Shown piece by piece: positions 47,662-56,199 of a DNA stretch of 64,000 bases (position 1 is the stretch's first letter; the number at the start of each line of letters is the position of its first letter). The position numbers were made by a program, and so were the translations under genes. Where the stretch lies: NCBI RefSeq assembly GCF_013744875.1, contig NZ_CP059399.1, positions 5,332,001 through 5,396,000 on the forward strand, given 5' to 3'. The notes beneath the pieces were generated by a model that ran no database searches, was not told where the DNA came from, and was given only the letters and a program-made list of their open reading frames with translations. The stretch is from Nocardia huaxiensis (lineage in GTDB: Bacteria > Actinomycetota > Actinomycetes > Mycobacteriales > Mycobacteriaceae).

Positions 47662-49112
47662 CAGTCCGGGCGCAGGAGCAGGGCGGCGGGCGATCCTGGT
47701 TGCGGGTGCGCGGCGACGATATCGAGGTGGTCGTGCCATTCGGGAAACGCTTCCGCCAGGCTGGTGTCGGCGGTCAGATCGAGTAGCAGGGGCCGTGCGG
47801 TCCTGGTCAGTTCGGCCAATCGGAGTGGACCGTTCGGGGTGAGCAGGTCCATGTCCGGGGCGAAACGGCCGATGAGCGGGTGGGTTTCGGGTCCGCCCAT
47901 GTCGTAGCGAATGTCGGCGCCTGCGGTGAGGGCGGCCAGACGCTGCACGGTGTCCTGGTCCAGCAGCAGTTCGGTGAACAGGGTGCGCAGGGCGGTCACA
48001 TCGCTGCCGGGTGCGATCAGCGCGGATTGCGCCTGGGCGTAGGTGACCATGCGCGAGGCCGCTTGGCGGCGTTCGGTTTCGTAGCTGTCCAGCAGCCCGG
48101 CCGGGGCGTTGCCGAGGATGGCGGCGGCGAGTTTCCAGCCGAGGTTGGCCGCGTCCTGCAGGCCGAGATTGAGTCCGGGACCGCCTCCCGCGGTGTAGAT
48201 GTGGGCGGCGTCGCCGATGAGGAAGACTCGACGGTCGCGGAATCGGTCGGCGATTCGGGTGTTGCCGCCGCGGAGCCGGCGCAACACGTGCGGGCCCTGG
48301 CCCGAGGGTGGATCCAATGGCAGCTCGGCGGCGAGGACCCGGCCTACGCTCGCCTGGAGCTCGTCGAGACTCATGGGAACGTCGGTGTCGGGCTGGTCCC
48401 ACTCGGTGGTGCTGATCAGGGGCGGCTGCCCGGGGAACGGTGCGTAGGAGAAGCCTCCGCGTTCGGTGCGCAGCGGCAGGAACGGCTGGATGGTCCCGTA
48501 GCCGGGCACGGTCAGCGCGCCGGTTGCCGGGTCCACCCAGTCGGACGGGATGGTTGCGTGTGCGGCCCGACCGGTCGTGCGGTCGTAGCTGACGCCGGGG
48601 AATTCGATGCCGGACAGTTTGCGGGTGAGACTGTGCGCGCCGTCCGCGCCCACGAGATAGCCGGCCCGCAGGCGGTAGGTTCCGTCCGGGCCCGCGACCT
48701 CCACGGTGACCGCGTCGTCGTCTTGTGCGAGGCCGAGGACCTCGTGCCCGCGCCGGATCTGCGCGCCGAGTTCGACAGCGCGCTCTTCCAGAACCCGCGT
48801 GATGTGGTGTTGCGGGGCGGCCAGACCGTAGATCGGGCTGTCCTCGAGCAGGCTCAGGTCCAGCGCCATCGCGGCGAACATGAAGTAGGTCGAATTCGGT
48901 TGCGGCGCAACCGCACTGCCGCTGAGCGACGCGTACAGGCCCCGCCGGTCCACCAGTTGCACGACCTGGCCGAGCAGTCCGTTGGCTTTCGGTTCGGCGC
49001 TGGGTGCGGCCAGCCGCTCCAATACGAGCGGCCGCACCCCGGCCAGGCTCAGCTCGCAGGCCAGCATCAGCCCGGCCGGGCCGGCTCCATTGATCACAAC
49101 ATCGACGGTCAT
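47553..49112 (-). CDS. FAD-dependent monooxygenase (aromatic hydroxylase type)
   Basis: A 519-residue group A flavoprotein hydroxylase (RdmE/MhpA/Rox type). The GxGxxG flavin motif is INGAGPAGLMLACELSL at the N-terminus; GYLVGADGAHSLTR is the DG motif; FLIGDAAHIYTAGGGPGLNL is the GD motif. The C-terminal ~120 residues form the thioredoxin-like domain of this subfamily. Divergent from a TetR gene across a 30-bp palindrome, which suggests inducible drug or aromatic-compound modification. ATG 49112; upstream extension is the regulatory region. Confidence 0.9.
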   Translation of the reverse strand: MTVDVVINGAGPAGLMLACELSLAGVRPLVLERLAAPSAEPKANGLLGQVVQLVDRRGLYASLSGSAVAPQPNSTYFMFAAMALDLSLLEDSPIYGLAAPQHHITRVLEERAVELGAQIRRGHEVLGLAQDDDAVTVEVAGPDGTYRLRAGYLVGADGAHSLTRKLSGIEFPGVSYDRTTGRAAHATIPSDWVDPATGALTVPGYGTIQPFLPLRTERGGFSYAPFPGQPPLISTTEWDQPDTDVPMSLDELQASVGRVLAAELPLDPPSGQGPHVLRRLRGGNTRIADRFRDRRVFLIGDAAHIYTAGGGPGLNLGLQDAANLGWKLAAAILGNAPAGLLDSYETERRQAASRMVTYAQAQSALIAPGSDVTALRTLFTELLLDQDTVQRLAALTAGADIRYDMGGPETHPLIGRFAPDMDLLTPNGPLRLAELTRTARPLLLDLTADTSLAEAFPEWHDHLDIVAAHPQPGSPAALLLRPDCYVAWATASPHPDAADRQALHAALHRWLRPTDPAHP

Positions 49113-49135
49113 GGACGCCAGGCTAGGGCGAAAAA

Positions 49136-49165
49136 GTGCGTGCGCGCAAATTTGCGTGCGCGCAC
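49136..49165. promoter_or_regulatory. 30-bp near-perfect palindrome between FAD monooxygenase and TetR genes
   Basis: The centre GCAAATTTGC is perfect, the arms GTGCG-x-GC-x-C mirror each other with only two mismatch pairs. It lies 24 bases from the monooxygenase start and 22 bases from the TetR GTG; a strong operator candidate. Confidence 0.75.
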
Positions 49166-49186
49166 CTGCAATGGGATGCTGAGACC

Positions 49187-49837
49187 GTGACGACACGACG
49201 GAGTGGGTTCCGCGAACAGAAGAAGCAGGCCACCCGGGAGGCATTGCGCGAGGCGGCACTTCGGCTGGCGCTCGAGCGCGGGCCGGAGAATGTGCGCGTC
49301 GACGACATCGCCGAGGCCGCCGGCGTCTCACCGCGGACCTACAACAACTACTTCTCCAGCCGCGAGCAGGCCATCGTCGCCGCCGTCACCACCGAGCGGG
49401 AAACACGGGTCGCGGCCGCGGTGGCCGCTCGGCCCGCCACCGTCCCGCTCGCCGACGCCGTCATCGACGCGATCGTGGATCAATACACCACGCAGAGTGA
49501 GTCCGGGCGCGACGCGCTGCTGCTGATCACTACCCGCCCCGCACTGCGTGACGCATTCGTCCACGCCGCCACCGCGATCGAGCATCCCCTCACCGACGCG
49601 ATCGCCGGGCGCCTCGGCGACGCCGACCCGCACACCGCCCGCGTGCTCGCGGCCGCTGTCACCGCCGCGGTCCGCATCGCCCTCCAACAATGGCTGCAAC
49701 CCACCGCGCTTTCCCTGGCGGCCGGCGGACTCGTGGTGCCGTCCGGCGCGTTGCCGGAGCTACTGCGCACCTGCCTCGCACCACTCGCCCCCGCACTCGA
49801 TGCCGCCGAGAAACGATCGGACCACCGGCATCGGTGA
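49187..49837 (+). CDS. TetR/AcrR family transcriptional regulator
   Basis: A 216-residue regulator. HTH at about residues 10-55 (QKKQATREALREAALRLALE and SPRTYNNYFSSREQAIV) followed by a TetR_C domain like those of MftR-type regulators. GTG 49187 fits the normal start length; the frame reaches further upstream but through the palindrome. Likely represses the divergent FAD monooxygenase via that site. Confidence 0.9.
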   Translation: MTTRRSGFREQKKQATREALREAALRLALERGPENVRVDDIAEAAGVSPRTYNNYFSSREQAIVAAVTTERETRVAAAVAARPATVPLADAVIDAIVDQYTTQSESGRDALLLITTRPALRDAFVHAATAIEHPLTDAIAGRLGDADPHTARVLAAAVTAAVRIALQQWLQPTALSLAAGGLVVPSGALPELLRTCLAPLAPALDAAEKRSDHRHR

Positions 49838-49996
49838 GCTCCGCGCCCTTCGGCGAACAGTGACCCGGCCAGCAGAGAACCGACGAATCATGCAGTCCCT
49901 GAATCTGATTGGGGCTGTGTCAACTTCAGGATTCCGGGCCGTCAGCAAAGGTTCATCGCAGGCTACCGGCCGGGTGGGCGGGGGTGGCGATACGTT

Positions 49997-51076
49997 GTGA
50001 TCATGATCCGGGCTGGGTTCGCGTGCATGGTCGCGCTGTCGGCGGTCGCTGGCGGCATTGCTCCCGCGTCGGCGGAGGAGCCGTCGGGGGTGCGGTTGCT
50101 CGGGGAGCGGGTGGTGCCGTTCGGGGCGCAGTTCCACGGGACGACGGTGGGCGGGTTGTCGGGGATCGACTACGACTCGCGGACCGGGGAGTACGTGCTG
50201 ATCAGCGACGATCGGTCGGCGAAGAATCCGGCTCGATTCTACACGGCGCGGATTCCGGTGGACGGCAACGGGATCGGGGCGGTGACGTTCACCGGGACGC
50301 ACGCGTTCCGTACGGTCGACGGGGGCACGTATCCGGTGAACTCGGTGGATCCGGAAGAGATTCGGGTGGATCCGTGGAGTGGGGACTATTACTGGACGCT
50401 GGAGGGTGAGCGGGCCGACGGTGCGCTGGTGGACCCGTCGGTGCGGGTCGCGCGGGCGGATGGGTCGTTCGCCGGGGAGCTTCCCATTCCGGATAACGAA
50501 CGGATGCGGGCAGATTCGGGACCGCGACGGAACGGGGCGCTGGAGGCGGCCACCTTCGCGGCGGGTGGGGCGCTGTTCGTGACGGCAATGGAAAGTCCGC
50601 TGCTGCAGGATGGCCCGGAAGCCACCGTGGAGGCGGGGGCGCTCACGCGGATCACCGTGCAGGCACGGTTCGGGCCGGTGCTGGCGCAGTACGCGTATCC
50701 GCTGGAGCCGGTGTTCGCGGCGGGGAACGGCGGGAACGGGGTGGCGTCGATCCTGGCCGCCGATGCGGTCGATCCGGCGAAATATCTTGTGCTGGAACGG
50801 GCTTTCGTCGAAGGGGCCGGGAACAGGATACGGATTTTCGAGGCCGACCTCACCGGAGCGACCAATGTGCTCGACGGTTCGGTGGCCGGGGCGCGGCCGG
50901 TGAGCAAGCGGCTGGTGGTGGATCTGGCCGATGTCGGGCTGGGCGCCATCGACAATGTGGAGGCGATGACGTGGGGGCCGCGGCTGGCCTCGGGCGAGCG
51001 CACGCTGGTGCTGGTGAGCGACGACAACTTCGCCGAGAAGCAGATCACTCAGGTCATCGCGCTGGCTGTGCGCTGA
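49997..51076 (+). CDS. Secreted esterase-like/phytase-like beta-propeller protein
   Basis: A 359-residue exported protein of the phytase-like (PF13449-type, esterase-like activity of phytase) family. Signal peptide about residues 1-27 ending PASAEE. The propeller domain has GGLSGIDYDSRTGEYVLISD, VDPEEIRVDPWSG and NVEAMTWGPRLASGE repeated Asp/Glu features. GTG 49997 (ten bases after GGGGGTGG) or ATG 50003 may be the start. It ends 23 bases inside the convergent MerR gene. Confidence 0.83.
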   Translation: MIMIRAGFACMVALSAVAGGIAPASAEEPSGVRLLGERVVPFGAQFHGTTVGGLSGIDYDSRTGEYVLISDDRSAKNPARFYTARIPVDGNGIGAVTFTGTHAFRTVDGGTYPVNSVDPEEIRVDPWSGDYYWTLEGERADGALVDPSVRVARADGSFAGELPIPDNERMRADSGPRRNGALEAATFAAGGALFVTAMESPLLQDGPEATVEAGALTRITVQARFGPVLAQYAYPLEPVFAAGNGGNGVASILAADAVDPAKYLVLERAFVEGAGNRIRIFEADLTGATNVLDGSVAGARPVSKRLVVDLADVGLGAIDNVEAMTWGPRLASGERTLVLVSDDNFAEKQITQVIALAVR

Positions 51077-51479
51077 AACCGTTGTCCTGGGCGTATTCCC
51101 GGGTCGTGAACTCCAGGCAGTCCGGGCATTCGGCGACAATGCGGTGGCTGCAGGTGAGCAGGTGGGTGAGGAATCGATCGGTGGCTTGCAGTAGGTCGAT
51201 GCGTTCGCGGATCTCGGCGCGCTTGCCGTCGACCAGGCTGAGACGGTCGGCCCGATCGCTGATCGCGAGTTGACGGATCTGATCGAGCGAGAGCCCCGTG
51301 CGCTGCAGGATGCGAATCATGCGGGCGCGGTTGAGCGTCTGCTCGTCGTAGACGCGGTGCCCGGAGGCGCTGCGCGGCGGATGCAGCAGCCCCATCGATT
51401 CCCAGTGGCGCAGCACATGCGCCTCCAGGCCGAGCACGGCTGCCGCGTCACCGATGCGCATCAACGGCGCTGTGGTCAT
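51054..51479 (-). CDS. MerR family transcriptional regulator
   Basis: A 141-residue regulator. The winged HTH is at residues ~7-75 (MRIGDAAAVLGLEAHVLRHW, GHRVYDEQTLNRARMI). A dimerisation helix follows, and the C-terminus contains a CSHRIVAECPDCLEF segment with three cysteines that could sense metal or redox. Divergent from an MBL-fold gene whose promoter has a 19-bp spacer around an inverted repeat, the usual arrangement for MerR activation. ATG 51479. Confidence 0.88.
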   Translation of the reverse strand: MTTAPLMRIGDAAAVLGLEAHVLRHWESMGLLHPPRSASGHRVYDEQTLNRARMIRILQRTGLSLDQIRQLAISDRADRLSLVDGKRAEIRERIDLLQATDRFLTHLLTCSHRIVAECPDCLEFTTREYAQDNGFSAQPAR

Positions 51480-51489
51480 GATTTCACCC

Positions 51490-51520
51490 TTTACTTCATG
51501 TCGACGTGAAGTATTAGGGT
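51490..51520 (+). promoter_or_regulatory. MerR-type promoter for the MBL-fold gene
   Basis: TTTACT (51490-51495) and TAGGGT (51515-51520) are 19 bp apart, around the inverted repeat ACTTCATG-TC-GA-CGTGAAGT (51493-51512, one central mismatch pair). It sits between the divergent MerR and MBL genes, 61 bases before the MBL start. Confidence 0.7.
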
Positions 51521-51580
51521 TCCACCGATCACGGCGGCCGTGCAAGCCGCTCGAGCCCGAAACCGATCGGAGAGTGCACC

Positions 51581-52564
51581 ATGTCCGAACGAGCACACGC
51601 CCCCAGCCTGCTCCAATGCTGTTCCGCCGCAGTGGGTCTGGTCCGCGGCCTGGTGCGCCCGCGCCCGGCCGACCAACGGTTCCTGCGCTCGATCACCGAT
51701 GCCGGACTGCCCACGCCCCGGCGCACCGTCCGCGTGACGGCCCTCGAACAGCTGGCCCGCCCGGTCCCCACCGCCATCGTCGTCGAGGGCGTCTTCACCC
51801 CGCGGCACGTCGGCAACGCCCTCACCACCTTCGTGGTCGAGCATCCGGACGCGACCTTCCTCGTCGACCCGAGCGTGTGCCACGACGCCGTCGAGCGCGC
51901 CGTCGCGCAACTGCCGGCGGTGCTGCGCGCGGTGGTCAGCCCGCCCCCGGGCACCCTCGCCACGGTCACCGCCCTCGCCAACGAAACCCACATTCCCGCA
52001 CCGGATTTCGCGCTGCCCACCCATGCGCACTGGGATCACGTCTGCGGCCTGCTGGACCTGCCCGGCCTGCCCGTGCACCTGCACAGCACCGAACACCGCT
52101 GGGTCACCACCGGTGACGTCGCCCCCGTCGGCGGCGTCCGCGACGCCCTGCGCGACCGTCCCATCGTCCACTACGACCTCGACGGCCCGCCCGTGCTCAC
52201 CTTCACCCGCAGCCACGATTTGTTCGGCGACGGCAGCGTGGTCCTGGTCGACCTGCCCGGCCACACACCCGGCAGCATCGGCGTGCTGGCCCACACCGAT
52301 CGCGGCTGGGTGCTGCTCGCCGGTGACGCCGCCTGGCACCACCTGCAGATCGACACGATCCGCCAGAAGTCCGCCTACCCGGGCGGTTTCGCCGACGACG
52401 ACCGCGAACTCACCTTCAAGACCCTGCACCGCCTGCACCTGGCTCGCCACACGGTGACCATCGTGCCCACCCATGATGCTCGAGCCGCCGCGCCCTTGCG
52501 AACCTCATTCGCCCACAAGGAAATTACAAGCCTCGCCTCAGAGGCGACCGCTTCAATGGAGTAA
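51581..52564 (+). CDS. MBL-fold metallo-hydrolase
   Basis: A 327-residue protein. The zinc-binding motif HAHWDH is at residues 148-153 (HxHxDH), with further ligands in DLPGHTPGSIGVLA and GDAAW, and a late THDARA histidine. The N-terminal ~50 residues are a Leu/Arg-rich extension. Such enzymes hydrolyse lactones, esters or thioesters; the substrate is not apparent. The neighbouring MerR gene suggests stress induction. The stop overlaps the start of the DUF4913 gene by one base. Confidence 0.87.
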   Translation: MSERAHAPSLLQCCSAAVGLVRGLVRPRPADQRFLRSITDAGLPTPRRTVRVTALEQLARPVPTAIVVEGVFTPRHVGNALTTFVVEHPDATFLVDPSVCHDAVERAVAQLPAVLRAVVSPPPGTLATVTALANETHIPAPDFALPTHAHWDHVCGLLDLPGLPVHLHSTEHRWVTTGDVAPVGGVRDALRDRPIVHYDLDGPPVLTFTRSHDLFGDGSVVLVDLPGHTPGSIGVLAHTDRGWVLLAGDAAWHHLQIDTIRQKSAYPGGFADDDRELTFKTLHRLHLARHTVTIVPTHDARAAAPLRTSFAHKEITSLASEATASME

Positions 52565-52935
52565 TGAAGGGCCAAAACGGGCAGACCATGGTCTACGCGT
52601 CCGTGGTGGAATTCGTCGAAAACTATCTGAGCCTGGTGTACCGGCGCGATGTGAGCGAGCATTCGCGCCGGGCCTGGTGCCCCGAATGGTGGAAACACGC
52701 GGAGGGCGTCGTGCGGCTCGAATGTCTGTGGCGCAGTTGGGAACACTACCGGCTCGACACCAGAACCGGTCTGAGCGTGTGGTTCCTCGATCACGCCGAC
52801 CCGCACATGCGCGAACTGTTCGACCCGGGCGGACCGTTCAAGCACTGCTCGGTTACCAAGGGGCACAGCGATTCTCTGCAGCCGCTGCCGCTGCGATCCC
52901 CCGCGCACGGATTGTTCACCGAACCCATCGGGTAG
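52564..52935 (+). CDS. DUF4913-type protein, standing alone
   Basis: A 123-residue protein matching the DUF4913 pattern: VYASVVEFVENYLSLVYRRD, WCPEWWKHAEGVVRLECLW, WRSWEHYRL and FLDHADPHMREL. Proteins of this family are usual near conjugation genes of actinobacterial plasmids and integrative elements. Here no transfer gene accompanies it and it is coupled to the MBL gene (TAATG overlap). Function unknown. ATG 52588 is a weaker alternative start. Confidence 0.75.
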   Translation: MKGQNGQTMVYASVVEFVENYLSLVYRRDVSEHSRRAWCPEWWKHAEGVVRLECLWRSWEHYRLDTRTGLSVWFLDHADPHMRELFDPGGPFKHCSVTKGHSDSLQPLPLRSPAHGLFTEPIG

Positions 52936-52986
52936 CCGCGGGCCGAGTTGTCTCCGGTCGGCGATCATGCCGCGTACCGTGGGTTC

Positions 52987-53595
52987 ATGGATGTCACGGT
53001 TCGCCCGGCACTGTCGTCGGATATTCCTGAATTGGGCCGAGTTCTCGGTATCGCCTTCCAGGACGATCCCATTCCCATGTGGTTGATCCCCGACGAGGCG
53101 GCCCGCGCTCGGCGCAATGCCATCATGTTCGCCACCCTGACCCGGCATCAATTCCTGGACGGCGGCGGCGTCGAGGTCGCGCTCGACGACACCGGGGCCA
53201 TGGTCGGCGCGGCGGTGTGGGCGCCGCCCGGGCTGTGGCAGACCTCGAAACTCACCCTCCTACGCTGCCTACCCGGGCTGGGCCGCGCCTTCCGCACCCG
53301 GCTGCCGCAGGCGGCCAAGATGTCGGATCGGATGGCCGAACACCATCCGCGCGAACCACACTGGTATCTGGCCTTCATCGGCACCCTGCCCTCGGCCCGC
53401 GGCAAGGGCTTCGGTCAGGCGCTGCTCCATTCCCGGCTGGAACGCTGCGACGCCGAGGGCGTCCCCGCCTACCTGGAATCGAGCAAACCGGACAACGTGC
53501 CGTACTACGAGCGTTTCGGGTTCGAGAAGAACGGGGAGCTCGACGCCACCAATGGCGGGCCGCTGCTGTGGCCGATGTGGCGCGCTCCCCGCTGA
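52987..53595 (+). CDS. GNAT family N-acetyltransferase
   Basis: A 202-residue acetyltransferase. The acetyl-CoA pyrophosphate motif is SARGKGFGQALLHSRLERC (R/Q-x-x-G-x-G/A), preceded by HWYLAFIGTLP (strand 4) and followed by YLESSKPDNVPYYERFGF. The N-terminus TVRPALSSDIPELGRVLG is typical. The substrate is not evident. ATG 52987 is used. It lies three bases from the convergent FAD oxidoreductase stop. Confidence 0.86.
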   Translation: MDVTVRPALSSDIPELGRVLGIAFQDDPIPMWLIPDEAARARRNAIMFATLTRHQFLDGGGVEVALDDTGAMVGAAVWAPPGLWQTSKLTLLRCLPGLGRAFRTRLPQAAKMSDRMAEHHPREPHWYLAFIGTLPSARGKGFGQALLHSRLERCDAEGVPAYLESSKPDNVPYYERFGFEKNGELDATNGGPLLWPMWRAPR

Positions 53596-53598
53596 TCC

Positions 53599-54978
53599 TC
53601 ACCCCTCCGGCGGGATGTTCTGATTGAGCTGGAACACATTCGCCGGGTCCAGACGGCGTTTGAGCGCGACCAGCCGCAGCCAGGTCGCCGCGCCGTACGC
53701 CTCCCGGACCCGGCCGATGCCGTCCTCGGCGCCGAACAGATTCACGTATCCGCCGCCCGCCGACCAGGGCTGGATGCTCTCCCAGGAGCGGCGCGCCCAC
53801 GCCCCGTGCTGCTCCCCCGGATCGGCCGGATCGGCCCAGGCGCCGACGAAGTTCACCGCCGAATCCACATCGCGGAATCGGAATGCGGTGTCCTGCTCGG
53901 GAACTCGCGCCACCGCGCCACCCAGTACGCGCACCAGCACCTGCGACAGCGGCGACGTCATGGCCGAGGCCGCCGCGATGAGCGCGTCGATGCCGGCGTC
54001 GTCGAGCGGCCGCAGCCACTCCGCGCGGGCATGGCAGGCCAGCCCGTGCGGCGCGCCCGCATCGACCATCGACTGCAAGGCCGTGTAGGGCATCGGGCCG
54101 AACAGGTCGACGCCGTCGGCGGCCACCGTGCGCAAAGGCTTGGTCAAGGCCGCGCCCTCGTCGAGGGCTCCGGTGTAGGCCGCACCCAGGGCGATCACGA
54201 GCCGACCCCGCAGCGGCTCGGGAATGAAGGGCGCGGGTGGTGCGGTGATGAAGGCGGCGCTGAGCCCCAGCGCATCCGGAGCCTCGGCGGCCAGCTCGAC
54301 CAGGGCGCGCAGTCCCGCGCGGGCGTCCTCGATCGGATAGATGGCCATGCCGGCGTACATCGGCACCGGAATCGGATTGAGCCGGAAGGTGAACCGCGTG
54401 ACCACTCCGAAATTGCCGCCGCCCCCGCGCAATCCCCACAGCAGTTCCGGATCCCGCTCGGCGTCGACCTCGAGCACCGCGCCCTCGGCGGTGACCAGTT
54501 CGGCCGCGAGCAGATTGTCGCAGCTGAGCCCGTACTGCCGGGACAGCCAGCCGATTCCCCCGCCCAGCGTGAGCCCGGCGACCCCGGTGTGCGAGATCTC
54601 CCCGCCGGGCACCGCGCGCCCGTGTGCCTCGGTGGCCGCGTCCAGTTCGCGCCACAGCACCCCGGGTTCGACGTGCACGACCTCGCCGTCCACTCGGATG
54701 GATTTCATCGGCGACAGGTCCACCATCAGCCCGCCCTCGCACACCGAATGCCCCGGAATGCTGTGCCCGCCGCCGCGCACGGCGATGGGCAGCTCGTGCC
54801 GCACGCCGAAACGCACCGCGCTCGCCACATCCGCGGCCGTGCGGCAGGCGGCGATGAAGGCGGGTCTGCGGTCGATGGCGCCGTTCCAAATGTGCCGGGC
54901 CTGTTCGTATTCCGCGTCGTCCGGGCGCAGCAGGCCGCCCGCGAATCCCTGCAGCGACGCGTCTCCGGTGATCGTCAT
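53599..54978 (-). CDS. FAD-binding oxidoreductase (berberine-bridge-enzyme-like)
   Basis: A 459-residue VAO/PCMH-fold flavoenzyme. His72 in RGGGHSIPGHS is the covalent-FAD histidine; the second attachment cysteine of bicovalent enzymes is absent (PGGEISHTGVAG occupies its place), so a single bond is expected. GLTLGGGIGWLSRQYG is a typical FAD motif and the BBE C-terminal segment YVNLFGAEDG...NVFQLNQNIPP is present. Divergent from the LuxR regulator at 55066. Confidence 0.89.
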   Translation of the reverse strand: MTITGDASLQGFAGGLLRPDDAEYEQARHIWNGAIDRRPAFIAACRTAADVASAVRFGVRHELPIAVRGGGHSIPGHSVCEGGLMVDLSPMKSIRVDGEVVHVEPGVLWRELDAATEAHGRAVPGGEISHTGVAGLTLGGGIGWLSRQYGLSCDNLLAAELVTAEGAVLEVDAERDPELLWGLRGGGGNFGVVTRFTFRLNPIPVPMYAGMAIYPIEDARAGLRALVELAAEAPDALGLSAAFITAPPAPFIPEPLRGRLVIALGAAYTGALDEGAALTKPLRTVAADGVDLFGPMPYTALQSMVDAGAPHGLACHARAEWLRPLDDAGIDALIAAASAMTSPLSQVLVRVLGGAVARVPEQDTAFRFRDVDSAVNFVGAWADPADPGEQHGAWARRSWESIQPWSAGGGYVNLFGAEDGIGRVREAYGAATWLRLVALKRRLDPANVFQLNQNIPPEG

Positions 54979-55065
54979 GGTTCCACGGTGCGCGCGGTCG
55001 CCGGTGCGTCACCATCCCCGGAATCGGGGATCGCGGGTGATCGTAGCCGGGGGGATACTGCTTGC

Positions 55066-56130
55066 ATGGCCAAAGCGTCGCTCGCTGCGCTGACCGGCGC
55101 GATCGAGGAATTGTGCCGCACGACCTCCGGTGCGATCGCCCTGGAACGCGCGGTCGCCACCCAGCTCGCCGAGGCCGTGCCGTTCGATGCCTGGTGTGCG
55201 CTGACCATCGACCCGGCTTCTCTCCTGCCGACCGGCGGGTATCACGAGTCCGGGGTGGCGCTGCATCTGATTCCGCTGCTGCTCGAGATCGAGGCGCGCG
55301 GACAGGACGCGCTGACCTGGCCGGCCATGTCGCGGGCCGGGCTGCGGGTGGACACGCTGGATCGGGCCACCGACGGCAAACGGGAACGCAGCCAACGCTT
55401 TCGCGAAGTGCTGACACCCGGCGGCATCGGCCACGAGCTGCGCGTCACCTTCACCACGTCCTCAGGGATCTGGGGTGCGCTGGTGTTGCTGCGCGGCACC
55501 GATGTCGGCGACTTCACCGCTACCGAGATGCGCATGATCGAGGAGTCCACCGCGGGGGTGGCCGGCGCGCTGCGGCGCGAGATGGTGCTCACCGATATCG
55601 CCACCGCCGATCGGCCCGCCGGTCCGGGTCTGGTGCTGCTGGACGAGTCGCTCACCGTGCTCGACGCGACGGCGGGGGCGGCGGCGTGGCTGGCCGAGAT
55701 AGACGACGGTCTCGATGCCGCACATCGCATTCCGTACGCGGTGACGGCGGTGCGCAGCCGCGTGCGCACCCGTACCGGGCGGTGGCTGACCTTGCACGCC
55801 GAGCGGCTGCACGCCGATCCGCGGCGCATCTCGGTGATCGTGGAACCGGCGCGGCCGGTCGAGATCGCCGAACTGGTGGCGGATGCCTACGGGCTCACGG
55901 CCCGCGAGCGCGATGTGGTGCGGCTGCTCTCCGGCGGGTACACGCGGCGCGAAATCGCCCGTGCGCTCGCGCTTTCCGCGCATACGGTGGACGATCACAT
56001 CAAGCGGGTGTTCGCCAAGCTGGAGGTGCGCAGCCGCGCGGAGCTCACCGCGAAGCTGTACTTCGATCAGCATGCGCCCCGCATCGACGCCGACGTTCCC
56101 GTGGGCGCGACGGGGTGGTTCGTGCACTGA
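55066..56130 (+). CDS. LuxR-type transcriptional regulator with GAF-like N-terminal domain
   Basis: A 354-residue regulator. The C-terminal LuxR HTH spans about residues 285-340 (LTARERDVVRLLSGGYTR and SAHTVDDHIKRVFAKLEV). The N-terminal ~190 residues have a GAF-like layout (VPFDAWCALTIDPASL, GIGHELRVTFTTSSGIWGAL), followed by a PAS-like segment (LTVLDATAGAAAWL). ATG 55066 is preceded by GGGGGGA. Likely activates the divergent FAD oxidoreductase in response to an unknown ligand. Confidence 0.87.
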   Translation: MAKASLAALTGAIEELCRTTSGAIALERAVATQLAEAVPFDAWCALTIDPASLLPTGGYHESGVALHLIPLLLEIEARGQDALTWPAMSRAGLRVDTLDRATDGKRERSQRFREVLTPGGIGHELRVTFTTSSGIWGALVLLRGTDVGDFTATEMRMIEESTAGVAGALRREMVLTDIATADRPAGPGLVLLDESLTVLDATAGAAAWLAEIDDGLDAAHRIPYAVTAVRSRVRTRTGRWLTLHAERLHADPRRISVIVEPARPVEIAELVADAYGLTARERDVVRLLSGGYTRREIARALALSAHTVDDHIKRVFAKLEVRSRAELTAKLYFDQHAPRIDADVPVGATGWFVH

Positions 56131-56157
56131 TTCGCTGTGTGGGGGTTACCGTGCTGC

Positions 56158-56187
56158 CCGCGAGGGTGGCGGGAACCGCCCTCGCGG
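56158..56187. terminator. Bidirectional hairpin between LuxR and methyltransferase genes
   Basis: CCGCGAGGG and its complement form a 9-bp stem; the 12-base interior can pair further (GGCGG with CCGCC as an alternative fold). It lies 27 bases after the LuxR stop and 12 bases before the convergent methyltransferase stop. Confidence 0.7.
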
Positions 56188-56199
56188 TGAATCCGGCGT

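Noticed and set aside
52564..52935. DUF4913 as proof of an integrative conjugative element
   Set aside because: No relaxase, TraB/FtsK-type, VirB4 or integrase genes nearby; no attachment-site duplication or tRNA seen.
53599..54978. Bicovalent FAD attachment in the BBE-like enzyme
   Set aside because: His72 is present, but the second-site cysteine is replaced in PGGEISHTGV; Cys153 lies in a different position.
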